Assembly: GCF_004345265.1 (NCBI RefSeq)
Contig: NZ_SLUM01000014.1
Coordinates: 1-64,000, forward strand
Direction: 5' to 3'
DNA from: Allofournierella massiliensis
Lineage (GTDB): Bacteria; Bacillota; Clostridia; Oscillospirales; Ruminococcaceae
DNA: 64,000 nucleotides
Shown here one piece after another: positions 7,946 to 16,261 of the stretch. Every line of letters starts with the position of its first letter. Within the stretch, counting starts at the first letter, position 1. Both the position numbers and the translations under genes were made by a program. Under the pieces are notes generated by a model. That model ran no database searches. It worked only from the letters and a program-made list of their open reading frames with translations, and had not been told where the DNA came from.

Positions 7946-7981
7946 CAGAACCGCCCGGGAAATTTTTCCCGGGCGGTTCTG
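7946..7981 (+). terminator. terminator of the feo locus
   Basis: CAGAACCGCCCGGGA / TCCCGGGCGGTTCTG, a 15-bp stem with an AATTT loop. There is only a modest T run after it, but its position after the last feo gene supports the call. Confidence 0.7.
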
Positions 7982-8042
7982 TATGTTCCCGGCTTAGTTT
8001 TCCACGGAAGCAGGCATTCTCTGTGGAAAACCCAGGGCACAA

Positions 8043-8077
8043 AAAATACACCGGGATCTCTCCCGGCGTATTTTAAA
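8043..8077 (-). terminator. terminator of the sufCB operon
   Basis: On the minus strand AAATACGCCGGGA - GAGAT - TCCCGGTGTATTTTTT: a 12-bp stem with G-U pairs and a T run. Confidence 0.75.
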
Positions 8078-8084
8078 AAACAGA

Positions 8085-9002
8085 TTATTTCAGGAAGCCC
8101 TGAATGATCTTTTCCTCAGCTTCCTCGCTGGTCAGGCCCAGCGTGCGCAGCTTCAGCAGCTGCTCGCCGGCAATCTTGCCGATGGCGGCCTCGTGGATCA
8201 GCTGAGCGTCCACATGATTGGCCTCCAGACCGGGCTGAGCCAGCACCTTGCCGTTTTCCGCCAGAATGGCATCACACTCGGAGTGGCCGGTGCAGGGGGC
8301 GTTGCCCTTGATGGTGGAGTAGAACTCCTGACGGGAATTGCCCCGGGCCACGCTGCGGCTCACCAGATCGCAGGCACCGCCCTCGCCCTCCATGCGCACC
8401 ACAAAATCGGTGCGGGCAAACTCGTCGCCGTCGGTCATGATGCGCTCGCGCACCACCAGACGGGCGTCCTTCTGCAGCACCGCACGGGTCTTGCGGGTAG
8501 TGCTGGTCACGCCGCCCAGCTGCACAGTGTCCATTTCCAGGCTGGCACCCTCGGCCAGCTCGATGTCGGTCACCGGGTCGATGCGCTTTTCGCCGGTGCC
8601 GTTGCCGGTGGCGATGTGTTTTTCCAGATACAGCACCCGTGCGTTCTTCTCCAGAAAGAAGCGGTGAATGCCGTTGTGGCGGGCCTGCTCCTCGCCCTCG
8701 CTGTGCACGCCGCAGCCGGCCTGCACAGTCACGTCGGCGCCCTCGCCGATGTAAAAATCGTTGTAGACCAGATCGTCCACACCGGCGTGGGTCACGCAGG
8801 CGGGGATGTACACGGTCTCACCCTTGGTGCCGGGCTTGACCCGGATCACGATGCCGGGCGCACCTTCCTTGTTCTCGATGGAGATATTCTCGGTGGACTG
8901 GCGGCCAGCGCACTGGCTGTCCTCCCGGATGTTAAAAGCGCTCTTTCCGTCGATGGGGTTGGCGGAGATCAGGCGCAGCAGTTCGTCGGTGATCTGGTTC
9001 AT
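8085..9002 (-). CDS. sufB: SufB/SufD-family Fe-S scaffold protein, short form
   Basis: 305 residues, much shorter than SufB (~470) or SufD (~430). It keeps the beta-helical core (for example ITDGDEF-like GDEFARTDFVVRMEGEGGA, residues ~190-210) and the C-terminal signature HVDAQLIHEAAIGKIAGEQL-x-x-LRTLGL-x-x-EEAEE-x-I-x-x-GF. It overlaps the SufC gene by 4 bp (ATGA), so the two are translationally coupled. No sufS, sufU or second sufB/D is adjacent, which matches the two-gene SUF-like minimal arrangement (SmsC/SmsB) of anaerobes. It would assemble Fe-S clusters in the cytoplasm with its ATPase partner. Confidence 0.88.
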   Translation of the reverse strand: MNQITDELLRLISANPIDGKSAFNIREDSQCAGRQSTENISIENKEGAPGIVIRVKPGTKGETVYIPACVTHAGVDDLVYNDFYIGEGADVTVQAGCGVHSEGEEQARHNGIHRFFLEKNARVLYLEKHIATGNGTGEKRIDPVTDIELAEGASLEMDTVQLGGVTSTTRKTRAVLQKDARLVVRERIMTDGDEFARTDFVVRMEGEGGACDLVSRSVARGNSRQEFYSTIKGNAPCTGHSECDAILAENGKVLAQPGLEANHVDAQLIHEAAIGKIAGEQLLKLRTLGLTSEEAEEKIIQGFLK

Positions 9003-9727
9003 ACGATCGCACTCTCCTTTTCCAGCGGGCAGCGCACCGCGTGTTCATTGGCCAGCAGCTGAGGCAGAATCTCCTGCCGGGGGCCGTGCTGGCGCACCTT
9101 GCCGTCTGCAATGACGACAATCTCGTCCGCAATGGACAGAATCCGCTCCTGATGGCTGATCACCAGCAGGGTGCCGGTGCTCTTGGCACGCAGCTCCTCA
9201 AAGGTCTCCACCAGACGGGCGAAGCTCCACAGGTCGATGCCGGCTTCCGGCTCGTCGAAGATGGACAGCTTTGCCTTGCGGGCCAGCACGCTGGCAATCT
9301 CGATGCGCTTGATCTCGCCGCCGGACAGGCTGGCGTTCAGCTCGCGGTCGATGTATTCGCTGGCACACAGGCCAACCTTACCCATCAGCGCGCACAGCTC
9401 GCCCTCGTTCAGCTCCTTGCCCGCGGCCAGCTCCAGCATATCCCGCACGGTGAGCCCCTTGAAGCGCACCGGCTGCTGGAAGGCATAAGCCAGGCCCTTT
9501 TTGGCTCGCTGGGTCACGTCCATATCGGTGATGTCCTCGCCGTCAAAAATGATGCGGCCGCCGCTCAGGGTCTCCACACCGGCGATCAGCTTGGCCAGAC
9601 TGGTCTTGCCGCCGCCGTTGGGGCCGGTGACCACCACCAGCTTGCCCTCGCCCAGCTCCAGGTCGATATCCTTGATGATGCTCTCGCCGCCCGGAATGCT
9701 CCAGGCCAGATGCTCCAGTTTCAGCAT
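8999..9727 (-). CDS. sufC: SufC-type Fe-S assembly ATPase
   Basis: 242 residues, typical SufC length. Walker A GPNGGGKTS (residues ~35-43), the family Q-loop stretch AYAFQQPVRFKGL, signature LSGGEIKRIEIASVLARKAK, and Walker B LSIFDEPEAGID followed by ISHQERIL. The EPEAGIDLWSF pattern separates it from transporter ATPases. It powers scaffold movement in the SufB-C complex. ATG at 9727 is preceded by GAGGAAG; the longer open frame to 9793 has no site. The stop overlaps the start of sufB by 4 bp. Confidence 0.9.
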   Translation of the reverse strand: MLKLEHLAWSIPGGESIIKDIDLELGEGKLVVVTGPNGGGKTSLAKLIAGVETLSGGRIIFDGEDITDMDVTQRAKKGLAYAFQQPVRFKGLTVRDMLELAAGKELNEGELCALMGKVGLCASEYIDRELNASLSGGEIKRIEIASVLARKAKLSIFDEPEAGIDLWSFARLVETFEELRAKSTGTLLVISHQERILSIADEIVVIADGKVRQHGPRQEILPQLLANEHAVRCPLEKESAIV

Positions 9728-9792
9728 AGCATTCTTCCTCACTTTATTTTCAAACCTTCTGCCCGCACACCGTGGCGGGCCGTATAATCTCA

Positions 9793-10830
9793 TTAACCTA
9801 CACTATTATCGTCCAGTTCGCCGGAAATGTCAATATCCTCCCAGCGGGGCTGCTGCTCGACCTCTGCCTCCACAGCCGGTTCGGGTTCCGGCTGCTCCGC
9901 GGGCGCTGGTTCCTGCTGCCGGGCTGGGGCGCTTCGCGCATCCTCCAGACCGGACAGATAGCTGCGGGAGCCGATGACCTCCATAGCCCGTTCCAGCCGC
10001 AGCTTGCCCTGCCAGTAGCCCTGCGCCGCCAGCATATAGGCTGCACCGGTGCGCTCGGCCTGATCCAGCAGGCCGGCCAGGTCCGTCTGCTGCTCGCCGG
10101 TGAAGGGATGCTCCCAGACCTCCGGCAGCGGCTTTTCGCCCTTGCGGGTGCCCGCAAGGCGGGCGGGGGTGATGTGGCCGGTGATGAAGCCCCGGCCGCC
10201 GAACAGCGGCTCCACCAGCCAGAACAGCGCATACTTCACGCGCAGCCGGCTCACGAAATGGCCCCGGAGCATCCGGGTGTGGGCGAAGCTGTCCTTCAAT
10301 GCCTGCCGGCTCACGGTCAGCCCCAGCGCCGCCTGAATGCCGGCCTGCAAAAGCTCGACCGCGCCATCCAGCGCCTGCCCGTTCAGGGCGGGGGTATTGT
10401 CGTTCACCGGCACCGCGCTTTTTCCGGTATCCTTCTGATGGAGAAAGCTGTCCAGCGCGATCTCAAAATAGCCGTGGCCGCCGGGTCGGCTATAAGCCGC
10501 GCCCGGTTTGGTGATCATCACCACATAAGGGTGCAACGCGCAGTCTGCCGCGTAGTGGCACAAAAAGCCCAGCGCATAGCTCTGCTGCGCCGGAGTCTTT
10601 GCGTTTTCCAGCAAAGACTGCAACAATGCACCGGTATTTTCGTCGTGCAGCCGGTCGCCGATTTTGGGCAGATCCTCGCCCCGGCGGGCGCTTTTGCGCC
10701 AGATCCGGTAGCAGAACAGCATGTCCGGCCCGTTTGCGCCGCAGTCGAAGGCCGCGCCGTCGGCGGGGGTGATGCCCGCCAGCCGCGCCGACGCCCGGGC
10801 GGTTCGGATGTGAGTATAGCCTTCCGGCAT
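9793..10830 (-). CDS. zinc-dependent phospholipase C family protein
   Basis: 345 residues. The N-terminal ~200 residues fit the Zn-dependent phospholipase C fold: MPEGYTHIRTA start, GANGPDMLFCYRIW, LGFLCHYAADCALHPYV and GHGYFEIALDSFL provide the expected His/Asp metal ligands. There is no signal peptide, so it is probably cytoplasmic, unlike secreted toxins of this fold; members of this kind in gut Clostridia have no known substrate. The C-terminal ~60 residues are a Glu/Pro-rich low-complexity tail (PAPAEQPEPEPAVEAEVEQQ). GAAAGGAAG precedes the ATG. It follows mfd after a terminator and stands alone. Confidence 0.75.
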   Translation of the reverse strand: MPEGYTHIRTARASARLAGITPADGAAFDCGANGPDMLFCYRIWRKSARRGEDLPKIGDRLHDENTGALLQSLLENAKTPAQQSYALGFLCHYAADCALHPYVVMITKPGAAYSRPGGHGYFEIALDSFLHQKDTGKSAVPVNDNTPALNGQALDGAVELLQAGIQAALGLTVSRQALKDSFAHTRMLRGHFVSRLRVKYALFWLVEPLFGGRGFITGHITPARLAGTRKGEKPLPEVWEHPFTGEQQTDLAGLLDQAERTGAAYMLAAQGYWQGKLRLERAMEVIGSRSYLSGLEDARSAPARQQEPAPAEQPEPEPAVEAEVEQQPRWEDIDISGELDDNSVG

Positions 10831-10895
10831 GGAATTCAATCTTCCTTTCAGCCCCCGGCCTTTTCGGCAGGCAGAGGGCGGTAAAATCGCTGAAA

Positions 10896-10931
10896 AAAAG
10901 GGTATGCGAAAATGATTACGCATACCCTTTT
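10896..10931 (-). terminator. terminator downstream of mfd
   Basis: Perfect 13-bp stem AAAAGGGTATGCG / CGCATACCCTTTT with a 10-base loop, T run on the minus strand. Confidence 0.85.
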
Positions 10932-10996
10932 ATATTACACGATATTGGCCGATTTCTCAATTCTTTTTGCTTTTCGGGCGGCATTTGGGTGCAAAT
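10932..10996 (-). other. S20-like C-terminal coding remnant after the mfd stop (tentative)
   Basis: Between the mfd stop and its terminator the minus strand, read in a different frame from mfd, gives KGINLHPNAARKAKRIEK and a stop at 10935. This resembles the C-terminus of ribosomal protein S20 (KG-I-H-x-N-AARKxxR). No start codon, ribosome binding site or upstream S20 sequence is present; upstream bases encode Mfd. It may be a relic of a rearranged rpsT 3' end, or chance. Confidence 0.3.
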
Positions 10997-13900
10997 TTAT
11001 GCCTTTTTCTCCTCGCCGTCCGTCTCCTGAACCGGCCCCAGGGCGCTGAGCGCCTGTTTGAGCAGCTCCAGCGGCTTTTCGCCGGGGGCCACCCGCACCG
11101 CCAGATAGGGCTTGGCACTGCTGTTCACGGTGATGCGCCCGGGCAGCGCAGCTACCGCCAGCTTCACCCGCTGGGCGTTCAGTGTGTCGGAATAAAGGAT
11201 CAGCGCGTCCCGCTTCTGGCCGATCTCGTAGATGCCGGCCCGGGCGGCGCTCACCCGCACCAGCGAGATGTCCACCAGACCCGCCACACTGTCCGGCACG
11301 TCGCCGTAACGGTCGATCAGCTCGTCCAGCACATCCTGCGCGTCCTCTTCGGTCTCGATGGCCGCAATGCGCTTGTAGGCCTCGATGCGGCCCGCCGCCT
11401 CGGCAATGTAGCGCTCGGGAATGTAGGCATCCACCGTGATGTCGATCAGGCATTCGCTCTTGTCCGGCTGCAGCTCCTCGCCCTTGGCCATGGCGATGGC
11501 GTTGTTCAGGATCTTCACATACAGATCGTAGCCCACTGCTTCCATGTGGCCGTGCTGGCTCTGGCCCAGAAGGCTGCCCGCGCCCCGGATCTGCAAATCC
11601 CGCATGGCAATGCGGAAGCCGGAACCGAAGCTGGTGAACTCCCGGATGGCGGAAAGCCGCTTGGCCGCCACATCGGTGAGCACCCGGTCCCGCCGGAAGG
11701 TGAAGTAGGCGTAGGCCTTGCGGCCGGAACGGCCCACCCGGCCCCGGATCTGATACAGCTGGGCAAGGCCCATCTTGTCCGCGTCCTCAATGATGAGGGT
11801 GTTGCAGTTGCGCACGTCCACGCCGGTCTCGATCAGGGTGGTGCAGACCAGAATGTCGACCTCGCCGTCCAGCAGCTGCTGCCATACCTTGGACAGCTGC
11901 TCCTCGGTCATCTTGCCGTGGGCGGTGGCAATGCGGGCCCCGGGCACCATCTGGCCCACCATGCCGGCGCAGGCGTCGATGCTGTCCACCCGGTTGTGCA
12001 GGTAGTAGACCTGCCCGCCCCGGGCCAGCTCCTTTTTGATGGCCTCGGCCACAATGTTGGCGTCGTATTCCATCACATAGGTCTCGATGGGCTGGCGCTC
12101 CACCGGGGGTTCCTCAATGGTGCTCATATCCCGGATGCCGCTCATGGCCATGTTCAGGGTACGGGGAATGGGCGTGGCAGACAGGGTGAGCATATCCACC
12201 CCGATGAAGGCTTCCTTCAGCTTTTCCTTGTGCTTGACGCCGAACCGCTGCTCCTCGTCGATGATCACAAGGCCCAGGTCATTGAATTTCACGTCGTTGC
12301 TCAGCAGCCGGTGGGTGCCCACCACCACGTCCACGGTGCCCTCCTTCAGGCCCCGCAGCGTCTCCTTCTGCTGGGTGGGGGTACGGAACCGGCTGAGCAG
12401 CCCGGCCTTCACCGGGAAGGCCTCCATCCGGGCCAGCAGACCGTTGTAATGCTGCCAGGCCAGCAGAGTGGTGGGGGCCAGAATGGCGCACTGCTTGCCG
12501 CCCATGATGCACTTGAAGGCCGCCCGCAGGGCCACCTCGGTTTTGCCCACGCCCACGTCGCCGCAGAGCAGCCGATCCATAGGCCAGGGCTTTTCCATGT
12601 CCTTTTTGATCTCGGCGGCGGCAGTGAGCTGGTCGCCGGTCTCGTCGTACTCAAAGCGAGTCTCAAAGTCCCGCTGCCAGTCGCTGTCCTCCGGGAAGGC
12701 GAAGCCCTTGGCCTGTCGCCGCTTGGCATACAGCTCGATCAGCTCCTGAGCCATCTCGGCGGCGGCGGTCTTGACCCGGCGGCGGGTCTTGGCCCACTCG
12801 GTGCCGCCCAGCTTGGCCAGCTTCACCTTGTCGGAATCGCCGGGGGCGGTGTAGCGGCTGAGCAGGTCCAGCTGGGTGACCGGCACATACAGAGTGTCGC
12901 CCTTATCGTAGCTGATCTTCAGATAATCCTTCACCACACCCTGCACTTCCAGCCGCTGGATACCGGTATACATGCCGATGCCGTGGTTCTGGTGCACCAC
13001 ATAATCGCCGGGCTTGATGTCGGTCAGGCTGGAAAGGGCGTCCTTGTTTTTCTTTTTGGCGGGCTTTTTGCCGCTGTCGGCGCTGCCCGCCTTGCGGCTG
13101 GTGAAAAGGGCGTATTTGGCAAAGGGAAACTCCGCACCGCCGGTCAGGTGCCCCGGGCGCACCGCGACCACACCCGGCCCCGGCAGCACATCCTTTGCAG
13201 CGGTGGCGGCAAAGCCCTTGGCCGCCAGATCCTTTGCAAGCGCGGCGGCGGCGCGGGAAGTGCCCGCCAGCAGCTCCACCACATAGCCCTGCCTGGTCAG
13301 CGGCTCCAGATCCTCGGCCAGCGAGGCCACCTCGCCGCTGAAGGGCGGATGAGCATGGGCCGGGGCGTTCACGATGTCCTTCAGCTTTATCTCCGGCATG
13401 GTGCGGGCAAAATTCTCGCAGCACAGGCTGGGCATGCTGTCCACCGCATGCATCAGATCCGGCAGATCCTGATACAGCACATCCAGCCCGGGGCAGAGCA
13501 GCCCTTCCTCAAACAGGCCCTTCATCTCCTCGGTGCGGCGGAACTGGGTGGCCTTGTGAGCCTCCCGGATGGCGCTGGGCTCCTCCAGCACCAGAATCGC
13601 ATTGTCGAAGTAATCCAGCAGGGTGGCGGGCTTGGGGTAGCGGATGCCCAGATACTTGTCCAGCGCCTCGGGCACAAGGCCCGCGTCCAGCTGGGCAAGA
13701 TCCGCTTCCATGGCCTTTTCCATGGCGCTGGCCCGCCGGCCCTTCTGGGCGGCAAGGGCGCTGCGCAGGGCGGCGGCAGTCTCGGCCGCATCGCCGAACA
13801 GCACCTCACGGGCGGGCGAGATGTACACCTTTTCCAGCGCGTCATCCCGCCGCTGGCTCAGAATATCGAAGCTGTTCAGGGTGTCGATCTCATCGCCCCA

Positions 13901-14470
13901 GAACTCCGCCCGGGCGGGGGCCCTGGAGTCCGGCGGGAACACGTCCACAATACCGCCGCGCACGCTGAACTGGCCGGGGCCCTCCACCTGGCTGCGCCGG
14001 TGGTAGCCCGCCGCCAGCAGCCGGGCGGCCAGCTCCTTCACCGGAATGGTCATGCCCGGCTTCAAGGTCAGGGTGTTGGCGCAGAACTCGGCCTTGGGTA
14101 CGGTGTATTGCAGCAGGGCCTCGGCGGGCACGCACACCGCCCGCAGACGGCCACCCACCAGATCGCCCAGCACCGCCAGGCGGCGGTACTCGTATTCTCT
14201 GCCCGCACCCTCGATGGGCCGGAGCAGAAAGTCCCGGGGCGGGAACACGGCGGCGGGCAGGCCCAGCGCCTCCAGATCCTGGGCAAAACGGGTAGCCTCC
14301 GCCTCGCCGGGGGTCACCACCAGCAGGCTCTGGCCATTCTCTTCCGCCAGCTCCCGCAGAAGCCGGGCATGGGCCACCGGGGGCATGCCGAACAGGGCCG
14401 CCGCGCCGGGGGTCTGCAGCGCCGTTTGCAGGCGCTTGTATTCCGCTGTATGCTTGAAAATCTCGAACAT
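10997..14470 (-). CDS. mfd: transcription-repair coupling factor
   Basis: 1157 residues, the usual Mfd length. Order: UvrB-like N-terminal module (FPPRDFLLRPIEG... near residue 80), RNA-polymerase-interacting CarD-like domain (IKPGDYVVHQNHGIGMYTGI, ~485), superfamily 2 translocase with Walker A GDVGVGKTE (~637) and DEEQ box (DEEQRFGVKHKE, ~736), helicase C domain (TTLIETGVDVRNCNTLI, QIRGRVGRSGRKAYAYF) and the TRCF domain. It removes stalled RNA polymerase at lesions and recruits UvrA. ATG at 14470 has AAAGGAAC upstream; the frame opens 36 bp earlier without a site. The huge plus-strand frame over the same bases is a shadow of codon bias. Confidence 0.97.
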   Translation of the reverse strand: MFEIFKHTAEYKRLQTALQTPGAAALFGMPPVAHARLLRELAEENGQSLLVVTPGEAEATRFAQDLEALGLPAAVFPPRDFLLRPIEGAGREYEYRRLAVLGDLVGGRLRAVCVPAEALLQYTVPKAEFCANTLTLKPGMTIPVKELAARLLAAGYHRRSQVEGPGQFSVRGGIVDVFPPDSRAPARAEFWGDEIDTLNSFDILSQRRDDALEKVYISPAREVLFGDAAETAAALRSALAAQKGRRASAMEKAMEADLAQLDAGLVPEALDKYLGIRYPKPATLLDYFDNAILVLEEPSAIREAHKATQFRRTEEMKGLFEEGLLCPGLDVLYQDLPDLMHAVDSMPSLCCENFARTMPEIKLKDIVNAPAHAHPPFSGEVASLAEDLEPLTRQGYVVELLAGTSRAAAALAKDLAAKGFAATAAKDVLPGPGVVAVRPGHLTGGAEFPFAKYALFTSRKAGSADSGKKPAKKKNKDALSSLTDIKPGDYVVHQNHGIGMYTGIQRLEVQGVVKDYLKISYDKGDTLYVPVTQLDLLSRYTAPGDSDKVKLAKLGGTEWAKTRRRVKTAAAEMAQELIELYAKRRQAKGFAFPEDSDWQRDFETRFEYDETGDQLTAAAEIKKDMEKPWPMDRLLCGDVGVGKTEVALRAAFKCIMGGKQCAILAPTTLLAWQHYNGLLARMEAFPVKAGLLSRFRTPTQQKETLRGLKEGTVDVVVGTHRLLSNDVKFNDLGLVIIDEEQRFGVKHKEKLKEAFIGVDMLTLSATPIPRTLNMAMSGIRDMSTIEEPPVERQPIETYVMEYDANIVAEAIKKELARGGQVYYLHNRVDSIDACAGMVGQMVPGARIATAHGKMTEEQLSKVWQQLLDGEVDILVCTTLIETGVDVRNCNTLIIEDADKMGLAQLYQIRGRVGRSGRKAYAYFTFRRDRVLTDVAAKRLSAIREFTSFGSGFRIAMRDLQIRGAGSLLGQSQHGHMEAVGYDLYVKILNNAIAMAKGEELQPDKSECLIDITVDAYIPERYIAEAAGRIEAYKRIAAIETEEDAQDVLDELIDRYGDVPDSVAGLVDISLVRVSAARAGIYEIGQKRDALILYSDTLNAQRVKLAVAALPGRITVNSSAKPYLAVRVAPGEKPLELLKQALSALGPVQETDGEEKKA

Positions 14471-14592
14471 GGAAGTTCCTTTCTGTGCTGTTTCGGGCAG
14501 CACCATTTGCCCCGATCCGCCCCGCCGGGGGGCGTGCAGACCGGGGATGCTGCGCGGGCAAGGCGCCCGATTTGAATCTCTATCTAGATTAT

Positions 14593-14647
14593 AAAAGAAA
14601 ACCGCCGCCGGGGCCAGTCGTTTTTTGCCCCGGGGCGGTTTTCTTTT
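14593..14647 (-). terminator. terminator between the MFS gene and mfd
   Basis: On the minus strand AAGAAAACCGCC...GGCGGTTTTCTTTT with an inner CCCCGGGGC/GCCCCGG pairing; long A/T-flanked stem ending in T residues. It overlaps a TATAAT that may be the mfd -10. Confidence 0.75.
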
Positions 14648-14665
14648 TGTATTTTCTTTCCGGTT

Positions 14666-16027
14666 TTACTTTTTCCCGTTCAGGTAGCGGGGCAGCACGA
14701 AGAAATACAGCCCGCCGCCCACGAAGAAGATCAACAGCAGGCTCAGAATGCCCCAGGGCGCGGCCGCGGTGTCCACCTGAGCCAGCACATCGGCGCTGGC
14801 GGTGGCACGGGTCAGGCCCATCTTGTTCAGGGCCACGTTCGAAGCGATGGCGCTGCTCCAGCCCACCAGAGCCGGGCCCATGATGGCGCTGAACTTGCCG
14901 AAGATATCGTAGAAGCCGAAGAACTCGCCGCTGCGCTTTTTGTCCGGGATCATCTTGCCGAACATGCTGCGGCTCAGCGCCTGAATGCCGCCCTGGCTGG
15001 TGGCCACCATGATGGCCATCACCCAGAACTGCCAGACCTCACGCAGGAAGAAGCCGAAGATGGTCACACCCACATACACGCAGATGCCCACGCCCACCAT
15101 GGTGCGGGCGCCGAACTTCTCGCTGGCCTTGATGTACAGCAGGCAGAAGGGCAGGCCCAGCACCTGCACCAGCAGCAGCGCCAGCAGCATGCTGGTGGAA
15201 TCCAGGCCCAGGGTATCGCCGTAGCTGGTGGACATGTGGATGATGGTGTTCACGCCGTCGATGTAGAAGAAGTAGGCGATCAGATACACGAACATGGCCT
15301 TGTGATGGAATATCTCCTTCACGGTACCGGCCAGGCCCCGCAGTGCGTGGCCCACCGCGCCTTTGGTCTTTTCGTTGTAGCTCTTCTGCTCCACGTTTTT
15401 CAGCAGGGGGATGCTGAACACCAGCCACCACACGGCGGTCAGGCCGAAAGCGAAGGACAGGCAGAACAGCATCTTGTCGCTGCCCAGCACCAGATTCAGA
15501 ATCAGGAAGGTCAGCAGCGGAATGGTGGAGCCGCCGATGTAACCCATGCCGTAGCCCATGGTGGACACCTTGTCCATCCGGTCCTCGGTGGTTACGTCAT
15601 TCAAAAAGCTGTCGTAGTAAAGGTTCGCACCGGCGAAGCCGATGGTGGACAGAATGTACAGCGCCAGCACTGCCATGCCCACCTTTTCCGCCATGCCCGG
15701 CTCCATGAAGTCCATCATGGGAGTGGCGGCCATCAGCGCGCAGGATACAACGCCCACCAGCATGAAGCCCACAAACAGCTTTTTGCGCATGCCCTTGAAG
15801 TCACCGAACACCCCCAGCACCGGGGCCAGCAGCGCCACGATGGCCATGGCCGCGCTGGTGGCGTAGCCCCAGGTGCTCATACCGGAGGCAGAATCCGCCA
15901 TGTAACCCGCAACCGTATTGTAGAAGATGGGCAGGATGGTGACCACGATCACCGAGTGGGCGCTGTTGGCCCAGTCGTACATCATCCAGCTCTTTTCTTC
16001 TTTTGTATATCCTTTGAGCAGTTTCAT
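14666..16027 (-). CDS. MFS transporter, UMF1/Atg22-like
   Basis: 453 residues with 12 predicted membrane helices. The start MKLLKGYTKEEKSWMMYDWA-NSAHSV is the signature opening of the UMF1 (vacuole effluxer Atg22-like) family: YDWANSA at the first helix. Mid-protein sequences NLYYDSFLNDVTTEDRMDKVS and SRSMFGKMIPDKKRSGEFFGFYDIFGKF are equally typical. Substrate unknown; family members have been tied to amino-acid or nucleoside efflux. AAGGTGAGAAGGA precedes the ATG. It is a single-gene unit between an AT-rich divergent region and its terminator. Confidence 0.88.
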   Translation of the reverse strand: MKLLKGYTKEEKSWMMYDWANSAHSVIVVTILPIFYNTVAGYMADSASGMSTWGYATSAAMAIVALLAPVLGVFGDFKGMRKKLFVGFMLVGVVSCALMAATPMMDFMEPGMAEKVGMAVLALYILSTIGFAGANLYYDSFLNDVTTEDRMDKVSTMGYGMGYIGGSTIPLLTFLILNLVLGSDKMLFCLSFAFGLTAVWWLVFSIPLLKNVEQKSYNEKTKGAVGHALRGLAGTVKEIFHHKAMFVYLIAYFFYIDGVNTIIHMSTSYGDTLGLDSTSMLLALLLVQVLGLPFCLLYIKASEKFGARTMVGVGICVYVGVTIFGFFLREVWQFWVMAIMVATSQGGIQALSRSMFGKMIPDKKRSGEFFGFYDIFGKFSAIMGPALVGWSSAIASNVALNKMGLTRATASADVLAQVDTAAAPWGILSLLLIFFVGGGLYFFVLPRYLNGKK

Positions 16028-16180
16028 TCCTTCTCACCTTTCCACCGGGCCGAAAGCGGCGCCGGCAACTGTTCAAATTTTTGAAATAATCCATGTTCAG
16101 TGTAGCACGGGCAGGCACAAAGTACAACCAAAAAGCATTTTACAAATGCGTTTATTTTTTAACAGTGCATTCCGGTCTGT

Positions 16181-16209
16181 TTGACATTACTGCCGGGATA
16201 TTGTATCGT
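16181..16209 (+). promoter_or_regulatory. candidate promoter of the vanW-dlt-gtrA cassette
   Basis: TTGACA (16181-16186), 17 bases, TATCGT (16204-16209): perfect -35, weak -10. It lies 53 bp before the VanW start. Confidence 0.45.
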
Positions 16210-16261
16210 AAACTTATTCCTTTTCCCCGCAGAACCCGCACGGCAAGGAGGGCGAAGCGCC

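Noticed and set aside
10967-14575. A 1202-codon open frame on the plus strand opposite mfd.
   Set aside because: It mirrors mfd exactly, is low-complexity (Gly, His, Gln, Leu-rich) and has no ribosome site; it is a by-product of GC-rich codon use.
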